Below are positions 34,351 to 43,651 of a stretch of DNA of 62,893 nt, in pieces. The notes beneath the pieces were generated by a model. It was not told where the DNA came from, did not search any database, and was given only the letters and a program-made list of their open reading frames with translations. Source of the DNA: an uncultured Kiloniellales bacterium (lineage in GTDB: Bacteria; Pseudomonadota; Alphaproteobacteria; Kiloniellales; JAKSDN01); contig CAMYKD010000019.1 in assembly GCA_947258885.1 (NCBI GenBank), positions 1 to 62,893 on the forward strand, written 5' to 3'. Numbering within the stretch: the first letter of the stretch is position 1; each line of letters begins with the position of its first letter. The translations under genes and the position numbers were made by a program.

Positions 34351-35694
34351 TTAAGATTTCGCGCTTTTCTCTTCCGGGCGTTCTTCACGAACTTGCCCTT
34401 TGCCGGCCGGCGGTTCTCCGAGGCGGCCGGCACTCGCTCGTTGCTGCGCGCCCAGCATTTCCTCTTCGTTCACGCCTTCGTCGTTCCCGGCCGCCAGTTC
34501 GGCGATGCGCAGGCGTTGGACCTTGGGGACCGCCATGCCGGCCGCCCGCATTCCCTCCAAGCGCGCCCAGACCGCGCGCTTCTTGCGCACCTGATGGGGC
34601 TGGAAGAGGTCCATGTCGCGGAACCCGATGGCGCGCACGACCGTGAGCGCGCCGTCCGCGACGGCCCTCTCGAACAAACGCACCCCGGCTCGCGTTCGAG
34701 AGAGGACGGCGTTGAAGCCCTCGTCCTCGCCTTCGGGTGCGCCGCCGGGCCAGCAGTCGGCGGAGACCAGGTCCGCCGCCTCGCCGATCGCATCGGGGCA
34801 GATCTTGCAGCGAGATTGGACCCGCCAGCCCGCCTCGTCCCCCCACATCTCCTGGTACGTGAGGTCGAAGCGGCGGCCGTCCTTCGTCTCCACGCGGGTC
34901 GGGCCGGGGTTGCCGTGGCCGCGATAGCGGAACAGGCGCAGGTCCTTCTCCCGCACGCCCAGGCGGTCCAGCACATCGAGCGACTTGCCCAGGTCGGACG
35001 CGCCGCCGCACGCCAAGGTCAGGCAGTGACGGACCAGCTCGTTCGCCCTGTCGTCGACCTCGGCCAGGCGCCGGACCGCGCCAATGTCGCAGGGCTTCGC
35101 GATGACCGCGAGCCGGCGCCCGCGCGCCAGGACGCCGCCCAGGTCCTCCAGCACGGCCGCCGGACCGTAACGCGAGGCGGCCGCTTCGAGAACGGCCTCC
35201 GGCGTCTCGCTGACCGTCGCCAGACTGCGCAAGGGCGCGTCCGGCGATGCCTTGACGTGCAGCACCAGCTCGACCTCGCCGCTGCGCAGGAGATACTGCC
35301 CCAAGGCCGTGAGGACGCCGCCGGCGGCGCCGCGATGGCGGACGACCGGGTCGCTGGCGTGGGCGATCGCGAGCGTGGACGGCACGGCGGGGCCCCAGAT
35401 CGGGTCGGTTTCGACGTCGTCGGGAAGAGTCTCCGGCCTCGCGCCCTCGATTTGCGTCCCCGGGCAGACCGCGTTGATCGTCGCGAGCGCCTCGTCCGGG
35501 ATCGGCCTCACCGCGACTGGACGCTCCCGCCCCCCGGGTGTCGTCACCATGCGGATGCATTCCGCCCCTGCAACGCTCTTGCAGAGGCCGCAACCGATGC
35601 ACAAACCGCCGGTGACGATTTCGTCGATACCCAGCAACTGGTCCGCCGCCTTTGAGTGCGCCCCGTGAACAGTCTCTGGTCGTGGCTCGACCAC
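34351..35694 (-). CDS. FrhB/FdhB-type (coenzyme F420 hydrogenase beta-subunit family) iron-sulfur protein
   Basis: A protein of about 447 residues. The N-terminus carries a ferredoxin-like cluster site GGLCIGCGLCKSVAGAECI. The middle has HRGAAGGVLTALGQYLL and AVIAKPCDIGAVRRL of the FrhB N-terminal domain. The C-terminal domain has SRCKICPDAIGEAADLVSADCW with further Cys ligands. Homologues are flavin and Fe-S reductases, including F420-reducing subunits and the 7-hydroxymethyl chlorophyll reductase class. Nothing in the window suggests F420 use, so a flavin-dependent reductase is more likely. The start is uncertain: GTG 35694 is used because longer versions overlap the divergent gene at 35781. 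The last 60 residues are charged and unstructured. Confidence 0.72.
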   Translation of the reverse strand: MVEPRPETVHGAHSKAADQLLGIDEIVTGGLCIGCGLCKSVAGAECIRMVTTPGGRERPVAVRPIPDEALATINAVCPGTQIEGARPETLPDDVETDPIWGPAVPSTLAIAHASDPVVRHRGAAGGVLTALGQYLLRSGEVELVLHVKASPDAPLRSLATVSETPEAVLEAAASRYGPAAVLEDLGGVLARGRRLAVIAKPCDIGAVRRLAEVDDRANELVRHCLTLACGGASDLGKSLDVLDRLGVREKDLRLFRYRGHGNPGPTRVETKDGRRFDLTYQEMWGDEAGWRVQSRCKICPDAIGEAADLVSADCWPGGAPEGEDEGFNAVLSRTRAGVRLFERAVADGALTVVRAIGFRDMDLFQPHQVRKKRAVWARLEGMRAAGMAVPKVQRLRIAELAAGNDEGVNEEEMLGAQQRASAGRLGEPPAGKGQVREERPEEKSAKS

Positions 35695-35780
35695 CGCCCA
35701 GTAGAGCACGCCGGGGAAGCTGTTGGCGAGCTTGTCGTCGCGGCTTGACGCCCCGGGGGGCGGCGGACATTGTGCCGGGC

Positions 35781-37208
35781 ATGAACGAAACGCCACGCGA
35801 ATCCTTCTTCGAGCGCGCGCTCGCCAACCTGGCGGGCGCTTGGCGCGAGGTCGCCGCCGGCGCCGCGCGCAACGTGGGCTTGAGCGGGCTCGGCTCGCCG
35901 GCGCGCGACGCCGACGCGCTGGAGCGCCTCATGGCCGAGTGCCTCGAGGCGCGCGGCGGCGAGGTCTCGGCGCGTCTGCGCGCGGCCGAGCTGGGCCGCG
36001 CCTACCTGGACCTGGACGGCCCCGGCCGGCGGGGCTTCCTGGAGGTGCTGGCGCGTCGCTTCGCGGTCGAGGTGGCGGCCCTGGAGCGGGCGATCACGGA
36101 CTATCGGGACGCCGAGGAACCGGACCTGAAACTGGCCGCGGAGGACGCGCTGCGCCGCGCGCTCGTACCGCCGCGGGTCAAGCTGCTGACCCAGTTCAAC
36201 GTGCTGCCCGAGGGCGTCAAGTTCCTGGCCGACCTGCGCAGCGACCTGCTGTCGGTGATGGCCGACGACCCCCACCTGCGCGGCCTGGAGGGGGACCTGC
36301 GCGAGCTGCTGGAGTCCTGGTTCGACGTCGGTTTTCTGGACCTGCGGGCGATCAACTGGGATTCGCCGGCCTCGCTCCTGGAGAAGCTGATCGCCTACGA
36401 GGCGGTGCACGAGATCCGCTCCTGGGACGACCTGCGCAACCGTCTCGATTCGGACCGCCGGCTCTACGCCCTGTTCCATCCGCGCATGCCCGACGAGCCG
36501 CTCGCCTTCGTCGAGGTCGCCCTGGTCAAGGGCATGGCCGGCAACATACAGGCGCTGCTCGACGAGTCGGTGCCGCCGATCGACCCGCGCGAGGTCGACA
36601 CCGCGATCTTCTATTCGATCAGCAACACCCAGCGGGGTCTGACCGGCATCTCCTTCGGCGACTACCTGATCAAGCGGGTGGTCGAGCGCTTCAGCAAGGA
36701 GTTGCCGCGCCTCAAGACCTACGCCACTCTGTCGCCCGTCCCCGGGTTCCGGGGCTGGCTGGAGCGGGCGCCGGCGGAGCTGGTCGCCCAGGCCTTCGCC
36801 GGAGAGGAGCTGGACGGCATCCGCGCGCTCGGCGGCAGCGAGGACGCCGGCGTGGCGCTGCTGGCGGTCCTGGCCCGCGCCGACTGGCACCGGGACCCGG
36901 CCGTCGCGGTGGTGCTCAAACGACCGCTCACGCGGCTCTGCGGGCGCTATTTTCTCGAGACCGGGAAGAACGGCACGCCGATCGATCCGGTCGCGCGCTT
37001 CCACCTGAGGAACGGCGCGCGTCTTGAGCGCATCAACTGGCTGGCCGACACCTCGGACAAGGGCCTAGGCCAGTCCGCCGGCCTGATGGTGAACTACCGC
37101 TACCTCCCAGGCGACATCGAGAAGAACCACGAGGCCTACATGGAGCAGGGCCAGGTCGTCATGAGCGCCGAGGTCAGGGGGCTGGCGAAACAAGCGGGGC
37201 GCCGGTAG
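35781..37208 (+). CDS. matA: Malonyl-CoA decarboxylase
   Basis: The 475-residue protein begins with the helical N-terminal domain (to about 150) and continues with the GNAT-like catalytic domain. HEIRSWDDLRNRLDSDRRLYALFHPRMPDEPLAFVEVAL, FYSISNTQRGLTGISFGDYLIK, FxTLSPVPGFRGWL and the C-terminal HLRNGARLERINWLAD plus SAGLMVNYRYL with the catalytic Ser/His region are clear family signatures. It converts malonyl-CoA to acetyl-CoA and CO2. Together with MatB (21.6-23.1 kb) it completes malonate catabolism. ATG 35781 matches the family start; divergent from the FrhB-like gene. Confidence 0.9.
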   Translation: MNETPRESFFERALANLAGAWREVAAGAARNVGLSGLGSPARDADALERLMAECLEARGGEVSARLRAAELGRAYLDLDGPGRRGFLEVLARRFAVEVAALERAITDYRDAEEPDLKLAAEDALRRALVPPRVKLLTQFNVLPEGVKFLADLRSDLLSVMADDPHLRGLEGDLRELLESWFDVGFLDLRAINWDSPASLLEKLIAYEAVHEIRSWDDLRNRLDSDRRLYALFHPRMPDEPLAFVEVALVKGMAGNIQALLDESVPPIDPREVDTAIFYSISNTQRGLTGISFGDYLIKRVVERFSKELPRLKTYATLSPVPGFRGWLERAPAELVAQAFAGEELDGIRALGGSEDAGVALLAVLARADWHRDPAVAVVLKRPLTRLCGRYFLETGKNGTPIDPVARFHLRNGARLERINWLADTSDKGLGQSAGLMVNYRYLPGDIEKNHEAYMEQGQVVMSAEVRGLAKQAGRR

Positions 37209-37341
37209 GCCGGCCTAGCGCGCCGGGATTAACAATCGGTAAACCATAAATCGGATAAACCGGGGAATCGCTCCGGCCGCGGCGCCGGGCTCTTGCGCCG
37301 GCGCTCCGGTCTTGCCATAAGCCGGTTTATTCGAGACGACG

Positions 37342-38556
37342 ATGACCCCACCTGTCAGGGCAGATCGCCGCAGACTCACGGGCCGGAGGGTGCCGCGCGT
37401 GACCGACAATGGCCAAGGTTTCCCCGATACCCGCTCGGTGGTCGCTGCCTTGCGGCCGAGCTATCCGGTCTACTGCCTGCGCCCGGAGATCCTGGAAAAG
37501 AACGCCCGGCGCTTCATCGGCCAGTTTCCCGGCACGGTGCTCTACGCGGTCAAGTGCAATCCGCACGATCTCGTGCTCGAGGCGCTCTACCGCGGCGGTA
37601 TCCGGCACTTCGACACCGCCTCGCTGCCCGAGATCGCACAGGTCTGCGAGTCCTTCGAGGAGGCCAAGGCCTATTTCATGCACCCGGTCAAGGCCCGGGC
37701 GGTGATCAAGAGCGCCTACACGGTCTACGGCATCCGTCACTTCGTGGTCGACCACGAGAACGAGCTGGCGAAGGTGCTGGACGAGACCGGCGGCGAGGGC
37801 GTGGTGATCGTCGTGCGCCTGGCGACGCCGCCCGACGAGGGCACGCTCTATCACTTGGCCGACAAGTTCGGCGCGCCGCCGGGTGCCGCCGCCGAGCTGC
37901 TGCGCGAGGCCGCCCGGCGCGGCTGTAGCACCGGCCTGGCCTTCCACGTCGGCTCGCAGTGCCCCAACCCCAAGGCCTACCGCGCGGCGCTCAACGTGGT
38001 CGGCGATGTCATCGAGGCGGTTGGGCAAGACCCGGCCTGCGTCGACGTCGGCGGCGGCTTTCCCGCCGAGTACCGCAACCGGCCCATGCCGCCGCTCGAG
38101 GACTACATCGACCAGATCCGCGCCGGCCTGAAGGACATCAAGCTGAAGCCGGCGGTCGAGGTCTTCGCCGAGCCCGGCCGGGTGCTGGCCGCGCCGGGCT
38201 GCTCGCTGCTCACCCAGATCCAGCTGCGCAAGGGCGATCAGCTCTACATCAACGACGGCATCTACGGCAGCCTGTCGGAGCCGTCGCAGGTCGGCATCGA
38301 GCTGCCGGCGCGCCTGATCCGCCTGGACGACCCACCGGCTGCCGAGACCCGCGCCTTCACGCTCAACGGCCCGACCTGCGATTCCCTGGACGTGCTGCCC
38401 AAGACCTTCGCGCTGCCCGACGATGCGCGCGAAGGCGACTGGATCGAGATCGATCAACTGGGCGCCTACTCCAACGCGCTCTCGACGCGGTTCAACGGCT
38501 TCTATCCGGAGACCTTCGTCGAGGTGCACGACCTGCCCCCGGCGGCGGCGACATGA
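37342..38556 (+). CDS. Fold-III PLP ornithine/diaminopimelate-type amino acid decarboxylase
   Basis: A 404-residue alanine-racemase-fold decarboxylase. The PLP lysine is in LYAVKCNPHDLVL, GLAFHVGSQC carries the His over the ring, DVGGGFP and EPGRVLAAP form the phosphate-binding glycine loop, and FTLNGPTCDSLD brings the catalytic Cys across the dimer interface. The CDSLD signature favours ornithine/lysine-type over diaminopimelate decarboxylase, giving putrescine or cadaverine. The first 19 residues are not conserved; GTG 37399 is an alternative start. Its stop overlaps the following hydrolase start (ATGA). The 133-base leader contains an ATAAACCGG ... CCGGTTTAT inverted repeat. Confidence 0.85.
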   Translation: MTPPVRADRRRLTGRRVPRVTDNGQGFPDTRSVVAALRPSYPVYCLRPEILEKNARRFIGQFPGTVLYAVKCNPHDLVLEALYRGGIRHFDTASLPEIAQVCESFEEAKAYFMHPVKARAVIKSAYTVYGIRHFVVDHENELAKVLDETGGEGVVIVVRLATPPDEGTLYHLADKFGAPPGAAAELLREAARRGCSTGLAFHVGSQCPNPKAYRAALNVVGDVIEAVGQDPACVDVGGGFPAEYRNRPMPPLEDYIDQIRAGLKDIKLKPAVEVFAEPGRVLAAPGCSLLTQIQLRKGDQLYINDGIYGSLSEPSQVGIELPARLIRLDDPPAAETRAFTLNGPTCDSLDVLPKTFALPDDAREGDWIEIDQLGAYSNALSTRFNGFYPETFVEVHDLPPAAAT

Positions 38557-39419
38557 CGGCCGCGGACCCCCGCACCGGGAGCTGTCTCGGCCTCTCGAAG
38601 TCCGGCTTCCATCGCCTGGCCTACACCGAATGGGGCGGGCCGCAGGCCGGCCACGCGGCGTTCTGCGTCCATGGCCTGACGCGCAACGGCCGGGACTTCG
38701 ACGTGCTCGCCGGCGCGCTCGCCGAGCGGGGCCTCAAGGTCGCCTGTCCCGACGTGGTGGGGCGCGGCCGCAGCGACCGGCTGTCCGATCCCGCCGGCTA
38801 CGGCTATCCGCAGTACCTCGCGGACATGAACGCCCTGATCGCGCGCCTCGACGTGCCGTGGCTCGACTGGATCGGCACCTCCATGGGCGGGCTGATCGGC
38901 ATGATGATGGCGGCCCAGCCGAACACGCCGCTCCGCCGCCTGGTGGTCAACGACGTCGGCCCCTTCATTCCGGTGGCGGCGCTCCGGCGGATCGGCGACT
39001 ACGTCGGCCGCGACCCGCGCTTCGCCGGCCTGGACGCGGCCGAGGCCTACTTTCGCGAGGTGCACAGGCCCTTCGGAGCCCTCACCGACCCGCAGTGGCG
39101 CCGCCTCACCGAACACAGCGTGGTGTCGGCCGGGGATGGCTACCGGCTCGCCTACGACCCGGCGATCGCCACGCCCTTCCAGGTCGAGGAGCTGAAGGAC
39201 GTGGACCTATGGCCGGTCTGGGAGGCGATCGATATCCCGGTGCTGGTGCTGCGCGGCGCGGACTCGGACCTGCTGCTCTCCGAGACGGCCGCGGAAATGG
39301 CCACGCGCGGCCCCCGGGCGGAGATCGTCGAGATTCCCGGCTGCGGCCACGCGCCGGCCCTGATGGACGAGCGCCAGATCGCGCTTGTCCGCGACTGGCT
39401 CTTGGCGGAAGCTCCGTAG
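38553..39419 (+). CDS. Alpha/beta hydrolase
   Basis: The 288-residue protein has the alpha/beta hydrolase plan: CVHGLTRNGRDFD oxyanion region, nucleophile elbow WIGTSMGGLIGMMMA with the catalytic Ser, acid in VLRGADSDLLL and base in EIPGCGHAPALMD. ATG 38553 overlaps the decarboxylase stop. Substrate unknown; the operon position suggests an ester or amide connected with polyamines, but that is only inference. Confidence 0.82.
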   Translation: MTAADPRTGSCLGLSKSGFHRLAYTEWGGPQAGHAAFCVHGLTRNGRDFDVLAGALAERGLKVACPDVVGRGRSDRLSDPAGYGYPQYLADMNALIARLDVPWLDWIGTSMGGLIGMMMAAQPNTPLRRLVVNDVGPFIPVAALRRIGDYVGRDPRFAGLDAAEAYFREVHRPFGALTDPQWRRLTEHSVVSAGDGYRLAYDPAIATPFQVEELKDVDLWPVWEAIDIPVLVLRGADSDLLLSETAAEMATRGPRAEIVEIPGCGHAPALMDERQIALVRDWLLAEAP

Positions 39420-39453
39420 GTTCGAAGGCATCGATTCCTGGGACTTTTGGAGA

Positions 39454-40491
39454 ATGCCTGATCAACCGCAAGCCCATGGCAAGCGCTTCCTGCTCAGCCT
39501 CGTCGTGCCGATGCACAACGAGGAGGACAGCATCGGCGAGTTCATGACCCACGTGCTGCCGGCGGTGCAGCAGGTCGGCTGCGACTACGAGGTCGTCTGC
39601 GTCAACGACGGCAGCACCGATCGAACGCTGGAGCTGCTCACGGCGGCGCGCGCGCGCGACCGGCGCATCAAGATCGTCGATCTGGCACGGAATTTCGGCA
39701 AGGATCTGGCGATGACCGCGGGCATCGACCATGCCGAGGGCGACGCGATCATTCCGCTGGATGCCGACCTGCAGGACCCGCCCGAACTGATTCCCGATCT
39801 GGTCGCCAAGTGGCGCGAGGGCAACGACATGGTGATCGCCGTCAGGCGCGACCGCCAGGGTGATTCCCTCGTAAAACGCCTCAGCGCAAACCTCTTCTAC
39901 CGGGCCATCGGGCGCATGAGCGACGTGCCCATTCCGGCCAACGCCGGCGACTACCGGATCATGGACCGGCGCGTCATCGATGCCCTGAAGGCGATGCCCG
40001 AGCGCAATCGTTTCATGAAGGGCATCTTCGCATGGGTCGGCTTCAGGCAGGCCAGCATCGTGTTCGACCGTCCGGCCCGGGTCGCCGGCGCGAGCAAGTG
40101 GAGCTTCTGGAAGCTGTGGAACTTCGCGCTCGACGGGATCTTCTCCTTCAGCACCCTGCCGCTGCGCATCTGGACCTATTTCGGGGCGATCATCGCCGTC
40201 TTCTCCCTGGGCTATGCGGTCCTGATCGCCGTGCGCACGCTGGTCCTGGGTGTCGACGTGCCCGGCTATGCGTCGATCATGGTCATTCTGCTGTTCTTCA
40301 GCGGCCTCAACATGATCGGCCTCGGCATCATCGGGGAATACCTGGGCCGCGTGTTCATCGAGGTGAAACACCGCCCGTTGTACCTCGTGCGCGACACGAT
40401 CGGCTTCGACCGGCCGGAGACGGCCGGGGCGCACGCTCCGAAGTTTGCCGACGTGCGGCAGGACAGGCCGCGCGGACCATCGCGCTCCTAG
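39454..40491 (+). CDS. Polyprenyl-phosphate glycosyltransferase (GtrB/ArnC/DPM1-like GT2)
   Basis: The 345-residue protein has an N-terminal GT2 catalytic domain with SLVVPMHNEEDSIGEF, VNDGSTDRTLELL, PLDADLQDPPELIP (D-A-D-L-Q-D metal site) and FMKGIFAWVGFRQ, followed by two C-terminal transmembrane helices (IIAVFSLGYAVLIAVRTLVL and ILLFFSGLNMIGLGIIGEYLGR). Such enzymes attach a sugar to undecaprenyl phosphate at the inner membrane to make the donor for periplasmic GT-C enzymes. ATG 39454 lies 34 bases after the hydrolase gene; the next gene is a GT-C protein. Confidence 0.88.
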   Translation: MPDQPQAHGKRFLLSLVVPMHNEEDSIGEFMTHVLPAVQQVGCDYEVVCVNDGSTDRTLELLTAARARDRRIKIVDLARNFGKDLAMTAGIDHAEGDAIIPLDADLQDPPELIPDLVAKWREGNDMVIAVRRDRQGDSLVKRLSANLFYRAIGRMSDVPIPANAGDYRIMDRRVIDALKAMPERNRFMKGIFAWVGFRQASIVFDRPARVAGASKWSFWKLWNFALDGIFSFSTLPLRIWTYFGAIIAVFSLGYAVLIAVRTLVLGVDVPGYASIMVILLFFSGLNMIGLGIIGEYLGRVFIEVKHRPLYLVRDTIGFDRPETAGAHAPKFADVRQDRPRGPSRS

Positions 40492-40705
40492 TCGAACCGG
40501 CCGCACTCACGCGGGCCCCGGGGCGGCTCTGCGGCGCCAAGGCCATGATCCGGAGTTACCTGCCGGCCTATTGAAGTTCGCCGTGCCGTCTATAGAGTGG
40601 CCGGGAACGTAGAGCGCTTTCGGTTTGCTTGGAATCGGCCGGTTCCGCCAAGACCGAAACCGTTTCGGGCTTGCCCGCAAGCATCGCGCAGGACAAGTAT
40701 TCGAC

Positions 40706-42445
40706 TTGAGAAACCGTCTCCCGCCCGGACCCGCTCACAAGCTGCTGGGCACCACTCGACTCGACCGCTTCTGGCCTCAGGGACTCGTCCTTGCCTTGGT
40801 CGTGGCCGCTTACTCGTACAGCTTGTTCGGAGGGTTCACCAGAGACGACTGGGCCATGATTGTCGACAACGAAGAGAACATGGGATCGTTAGCAGCCATC
40901 CCGAAGTTCTTCACCTCAGGGGTCTGGGCCTCCAGCAATCTCAACCATGACGACGGTGCCCTCTATCGTCCCATGTGGCTCGTTTGGCATTTCCTCAACT
41001 ACCAGATCAGCGGACAAGACCCTTTCGGATGGCACGTGGCCAATGTGGCGCTTCACGCCGTCAACACCCTGCTGGTTGCGGCGCTGATCAGGCGCGTGCT
41101 GCCCGAGGCTTCGGTCGCCGAGCAATACGCGGGCGCCGCGCTTTTTGGGGTGCATCCGGCCCTTACACAATGCGTTGCCGGGATCAGCGGTTCCACGGAT
41201 ATCCTCTTGACCACCGCCTTCGTCGCCGCCTTTCTCTGTTACGCCCGTTTCCGCGAGAGTGGTCGAAGGCGGGATTTCGCTTGGGCATCGATATGGTTCG
41301 CGATCGCCGTTCTGACCAAAGAGCCGGGGTTCGTCTTTCCGTTCGTCGTGATCGCCTACGACGTATCCAAAGGGCGGTCCTGGAGGGATCTGCCGATCAG
41401 CACTTACGTTGTCCTCCTGGCGATCGCCGGCAGCTACCTTGCCGTCCGCGCAGTGGCCTTGACATCGTCTCCACCGGACGGCGAAAGCCATTTCGAAATG
41501 TCGGTCGAGTCGCTCTCTCGACTTGTCGAATACGCACTGCTCTATGCCCGGTTCCTGGCCGTGCCGTGGCCGGTGGTGGACTATATGAGGCACGTCCCGG
41601 GGGGCGTAGCCGACGGCTACGACATCTTCATCGGCGTTGTCGCCGCCGCGGGCATGGTCTATGGCGTCCTTCGACACCGCGAAGGCCGATTTGCGGTCAT
41701 ATGGATGGTCTTCGCCCTGGCGGCGCCACTGCTTCTCGCGCTGCACGCAAATGGGCAGTTTGCCGTACGCTTCCTCTATCTTCCAGCCGCGGGCGGCGCC
41801 GTTTTCGCCACTATTTTTCTGACGGCGGTGAAAAAGCATTGGCAGTGGGTTTGGCCCTCGCTGCCGATCGGCCTGGCGGTGATCTTGACGACGCTCACCG
41901 TCGTCGAAACGCAGACTTGGAGGAGCCAGGAGGCCTGGGCTAAGAAGATCGTGTCGCTCGATCCGGGCGCGATAGGCGGTTGGATCGCTCTGCTGAGGTA
42001 CCACCTTTACCTAGGAGAGGTTCCAAAGGCGACGGCGGTCTATCGCGAGGTCATGGACCAAGACCTTCCGGCATCGGACAAGACCCAAGCCGCCGAAGTG
42101 CTCGGGCTTCATTACGCGGACGAACGCAAGTTTGCCGAAAGTCTGGAAATCTACCGCTGGATTTCGGAGCAGGAAGGGTTCGAAGCGAAGGGCCTGCTTG
42201 GCGTCGGCAACAACTACTGGATGTTGCGTCGCTACCAGGATGCGCGGGATGCCTACGAGCAGGCCAGGCGCTTTGCGCCGGCCGATCTCCTGCTGCTGTT
42301 CAATCTGGGCCTGTTGAGCGAGCAACTCGGTGATGCCTCGGACGCGGCCAAGTACTACGGGGAGCTCCTCCGCTTGGCGCCGAACTGGAGCAACGTCCAG
42401 GCTCTGGCACGAGCGCGCCGGTTCCTCGAGGCGACGGGCCGCTGA
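40706..42445 (+). CDS. TMTC-like GT-C membrane glycosyltransferase with C-terminal TPR repeats
   Basis: A protein of about 579 residues with roughly ten to twelve transmembrane helices followed by TPR repeats (from about 440: TAAVYREV, LHYADERKFAESLEIYRWI, NNYWMLRRYQDARDAYEQA, LLFNLGLLSEQLGDASDA). The first lumenal loop has GGFTRDDWAMIVDN, the D-D pair of GT-C enzymes, then ALYRPMWLVWHFLNY and GWHVANVALHAVNTLL. Next come FGVHPALTQCVAGISGSTDIL and further motifs that match TMTC/DUF1736 O-mannosyltransferases. It probably transfers a sugar from a polyprenyl-phosphate donor to exported protein or glycan. The start is uncertain: TTG 40706 is assumed, with an in-frame TTG at 40625. Confidence 0.75.
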   Translation: MRNRLPPGPAHKLLGTTRLDRFWPQGLVLALVVAAYSYSLFGGFTRDDWAMIVDNEENMGSLAAIPKFFTSGVWASSNLNHDDGALYRPMWLVWHFLNYQISGQDPFGWHVANVALHAVNTLLVAALIRRVLPEASVAEQYAGAALFGVHPALTQCVAGISGSTDILLTTAFVAAFLCYARFRESGRRRDFAWASIWFAIAVLTKEPGFVFPFVVIAYDVSKGRSWRDLPISTYVVLLAIAGSYLAVRAVALTSSPPDGESHFEMSVESLSRLVEYALLYARFLAVPWPVVDYMRHVPGGVADGYDIFIGVVAAAGMVYGVLRHREGRFAVIWMVFALAAPLLLALHANGQFAVRFLYLPAAGGAVFATIFLTAVKKHWQWVWPSLPIGLAVILTTLTVVETQTWRSQEAWAKKIVSLDPGAIGGWIALLRYHLYLGEVPKATAVYREVMDQDLPASDKTQAAEVLGLHYADERKFAESLEIYRWISEQEGFEAKGLLGVGNNYWMLRRYQDARDAYEQARRFAPADLLLLFNLGLLSEQLGDASDAAKYYGELLRLAPNWSNVQALARARRFLEATGR

Positions 42446-42619
42446 TCGGGACCGCCAACAAATGGGGGAAATCGGTAACGGCGGGGGCGTGTCCGGTGGT
42501 AGCGTTGCGCGAGGCCGGTTGACCCGGGAGGGGGACCAGCGCCGCGTAACTGTGAATGTGATACCGGCAGCGGAACGATGGCCGGCGCCGGGGCGCCAAG
42601 CGTGTGGGAGCAAAGGGAC

Positions 42620-43651
42620 ATGAAGGTTTGCATCTACGGAGCCGGAGCGATCGGCGGCTACCTCGGCGTGGAGCTGTCGCGGGCCGAGGGCGTCGAGGTG
42701 TCGCTGATCGCTCGCGGCGCCCATCTGGCGGCCATGCGCGAGAACGGCCTCAAGCTGCTGATCGGCGGCGAGGAGCGCGTTGCGCGCCTGCCATGCACCG
42801 ACGATCCGGCGGAGCTCGGTCCGCAAGACCATGTGATCATCGCCCTGAAGACCCATCAGGCCTGGGAGGTGGCGGAGCAGATGATGCCGCTGCTCGGGCC
42901 CGAAACGGCGGTCGTGACCTGCCAGAACGGCGTGCCCTGGTGGTACTTCCACGGGCTGCGGGGCCAGTACAAGGACCTGCGCCTGGCCAGCGTGGACCCG
43001 GACGACCGGCAGTGGAACGCGATTGGGCCGGAGCGCGCGATCGGCTGCGTCGTCTATCCGGCGACCGAGATCGTCGAACCCGGCGTCATCAAGCACACCT
43101 ACGGCAACAAGTTCGCGCTGGGCGAGCCGGACGGCAGCACGTCCGAGCGCTGCCAGCGCTTGAGCCGGGCGCTGGAGAGCGCCGGCATCAAGGCGCCGAT
43201 CCTGCCGCACATCCGCAACGAGATCTGGCTGAAGCTCTGGGGCAACCTCTGCTTCAACCCGATCAGCGCGCTCACGCGCGAGACCCTCGACGTGGTGGCG
43301 ACCGACCCCGGCACCCGCACCTTGGCACGCGAAATGATGATGGAGGCGCAGCGCATCGCCGTGCGCCTGGGGGTCCACTTCCGGGTCGATGTCGAGCGGC
43401 GCATCAACGGCGCGGCCAAGGTCGGCGCGCACCGCACCTCGATGCTCCAGGACGTGGAGCGCGGCCGCCAGCTGGAGATCGACGCGCTCCTGACCGTGGT
43501 TCAGGAGATGGGCCGCATGGTCGACGTGGAGACGCCGCACATCGACTCCGTGCTCGCCCTGGTGCAGCAGCTCGGGCGCCAACTGGGCCTGTATCCGACC
43601 TTCCCGGAGCACGAGCCGGCGGACGAGGACGCCGAGATCGCGGTGGACTGA
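42620..43651 (+). CDS. panE: 2-dehydropantoate 2-reductase-family protein
   Basis: The 343-residue NADP-dependent reductase has the Rossmann motif VCIYGAGAIGGYLGVELSR at the N-terminus, VIIALKTHQAWEVAEQM with the catalytic-domain Lys, TCQNGVPWWYF (N-G substrate loop) and the C-terminal KLWGNLCFNPISALTR and SMLQDVERGRQLEIDAL motif with the catalytic Lys/Glu partners. The usual reaction is ketopantoate to pantoate in CoA synthesis. It is longer than housekeeping PanE (about 300) and could act on another 2-oxoacid. It starts at ATG 42620 behind AAAGGG. Confidence 0.8.
   Translation: MKVCIYGAGAIGGYLGVELSRAEGVEVSLIARGAHLAAMRENGLKLLIGGEERVARLPCTDDPAELGPQDHVIIALKTHQAWEVAEQMMPLLGPETAVVTCQNGVPWWYFHGLRGQYKDLRLASVDPDDRQWNAIGPERAIGCVVYPATEIVEPGVIKHTYGNKFALGEPDGSTSERCQRLSRALESAGIKAPILPHIRNEIWLKLWGNLCFNPISALTRETLDVVATDPGTRTLAREMMMEAQRIAVRLGVHFRVDVERRINGAAKVGAHRTSMLQDVERGRQLEIDALLTVVQEMGRMVDVETPHIDSVLALVQQLGRQLGLYPTFPEHEPADEDAEIAVD

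Noticed and set aside
40595-40705. Upstream extension of the TMTC-like gene from TTG 40625
   Set aside because: The extra 27 residues are Arg-rich and unlike the family; TTG 40706 leaves a short cytoplasmic tail before helix 1, though neither start has a strong ribosome binding site.
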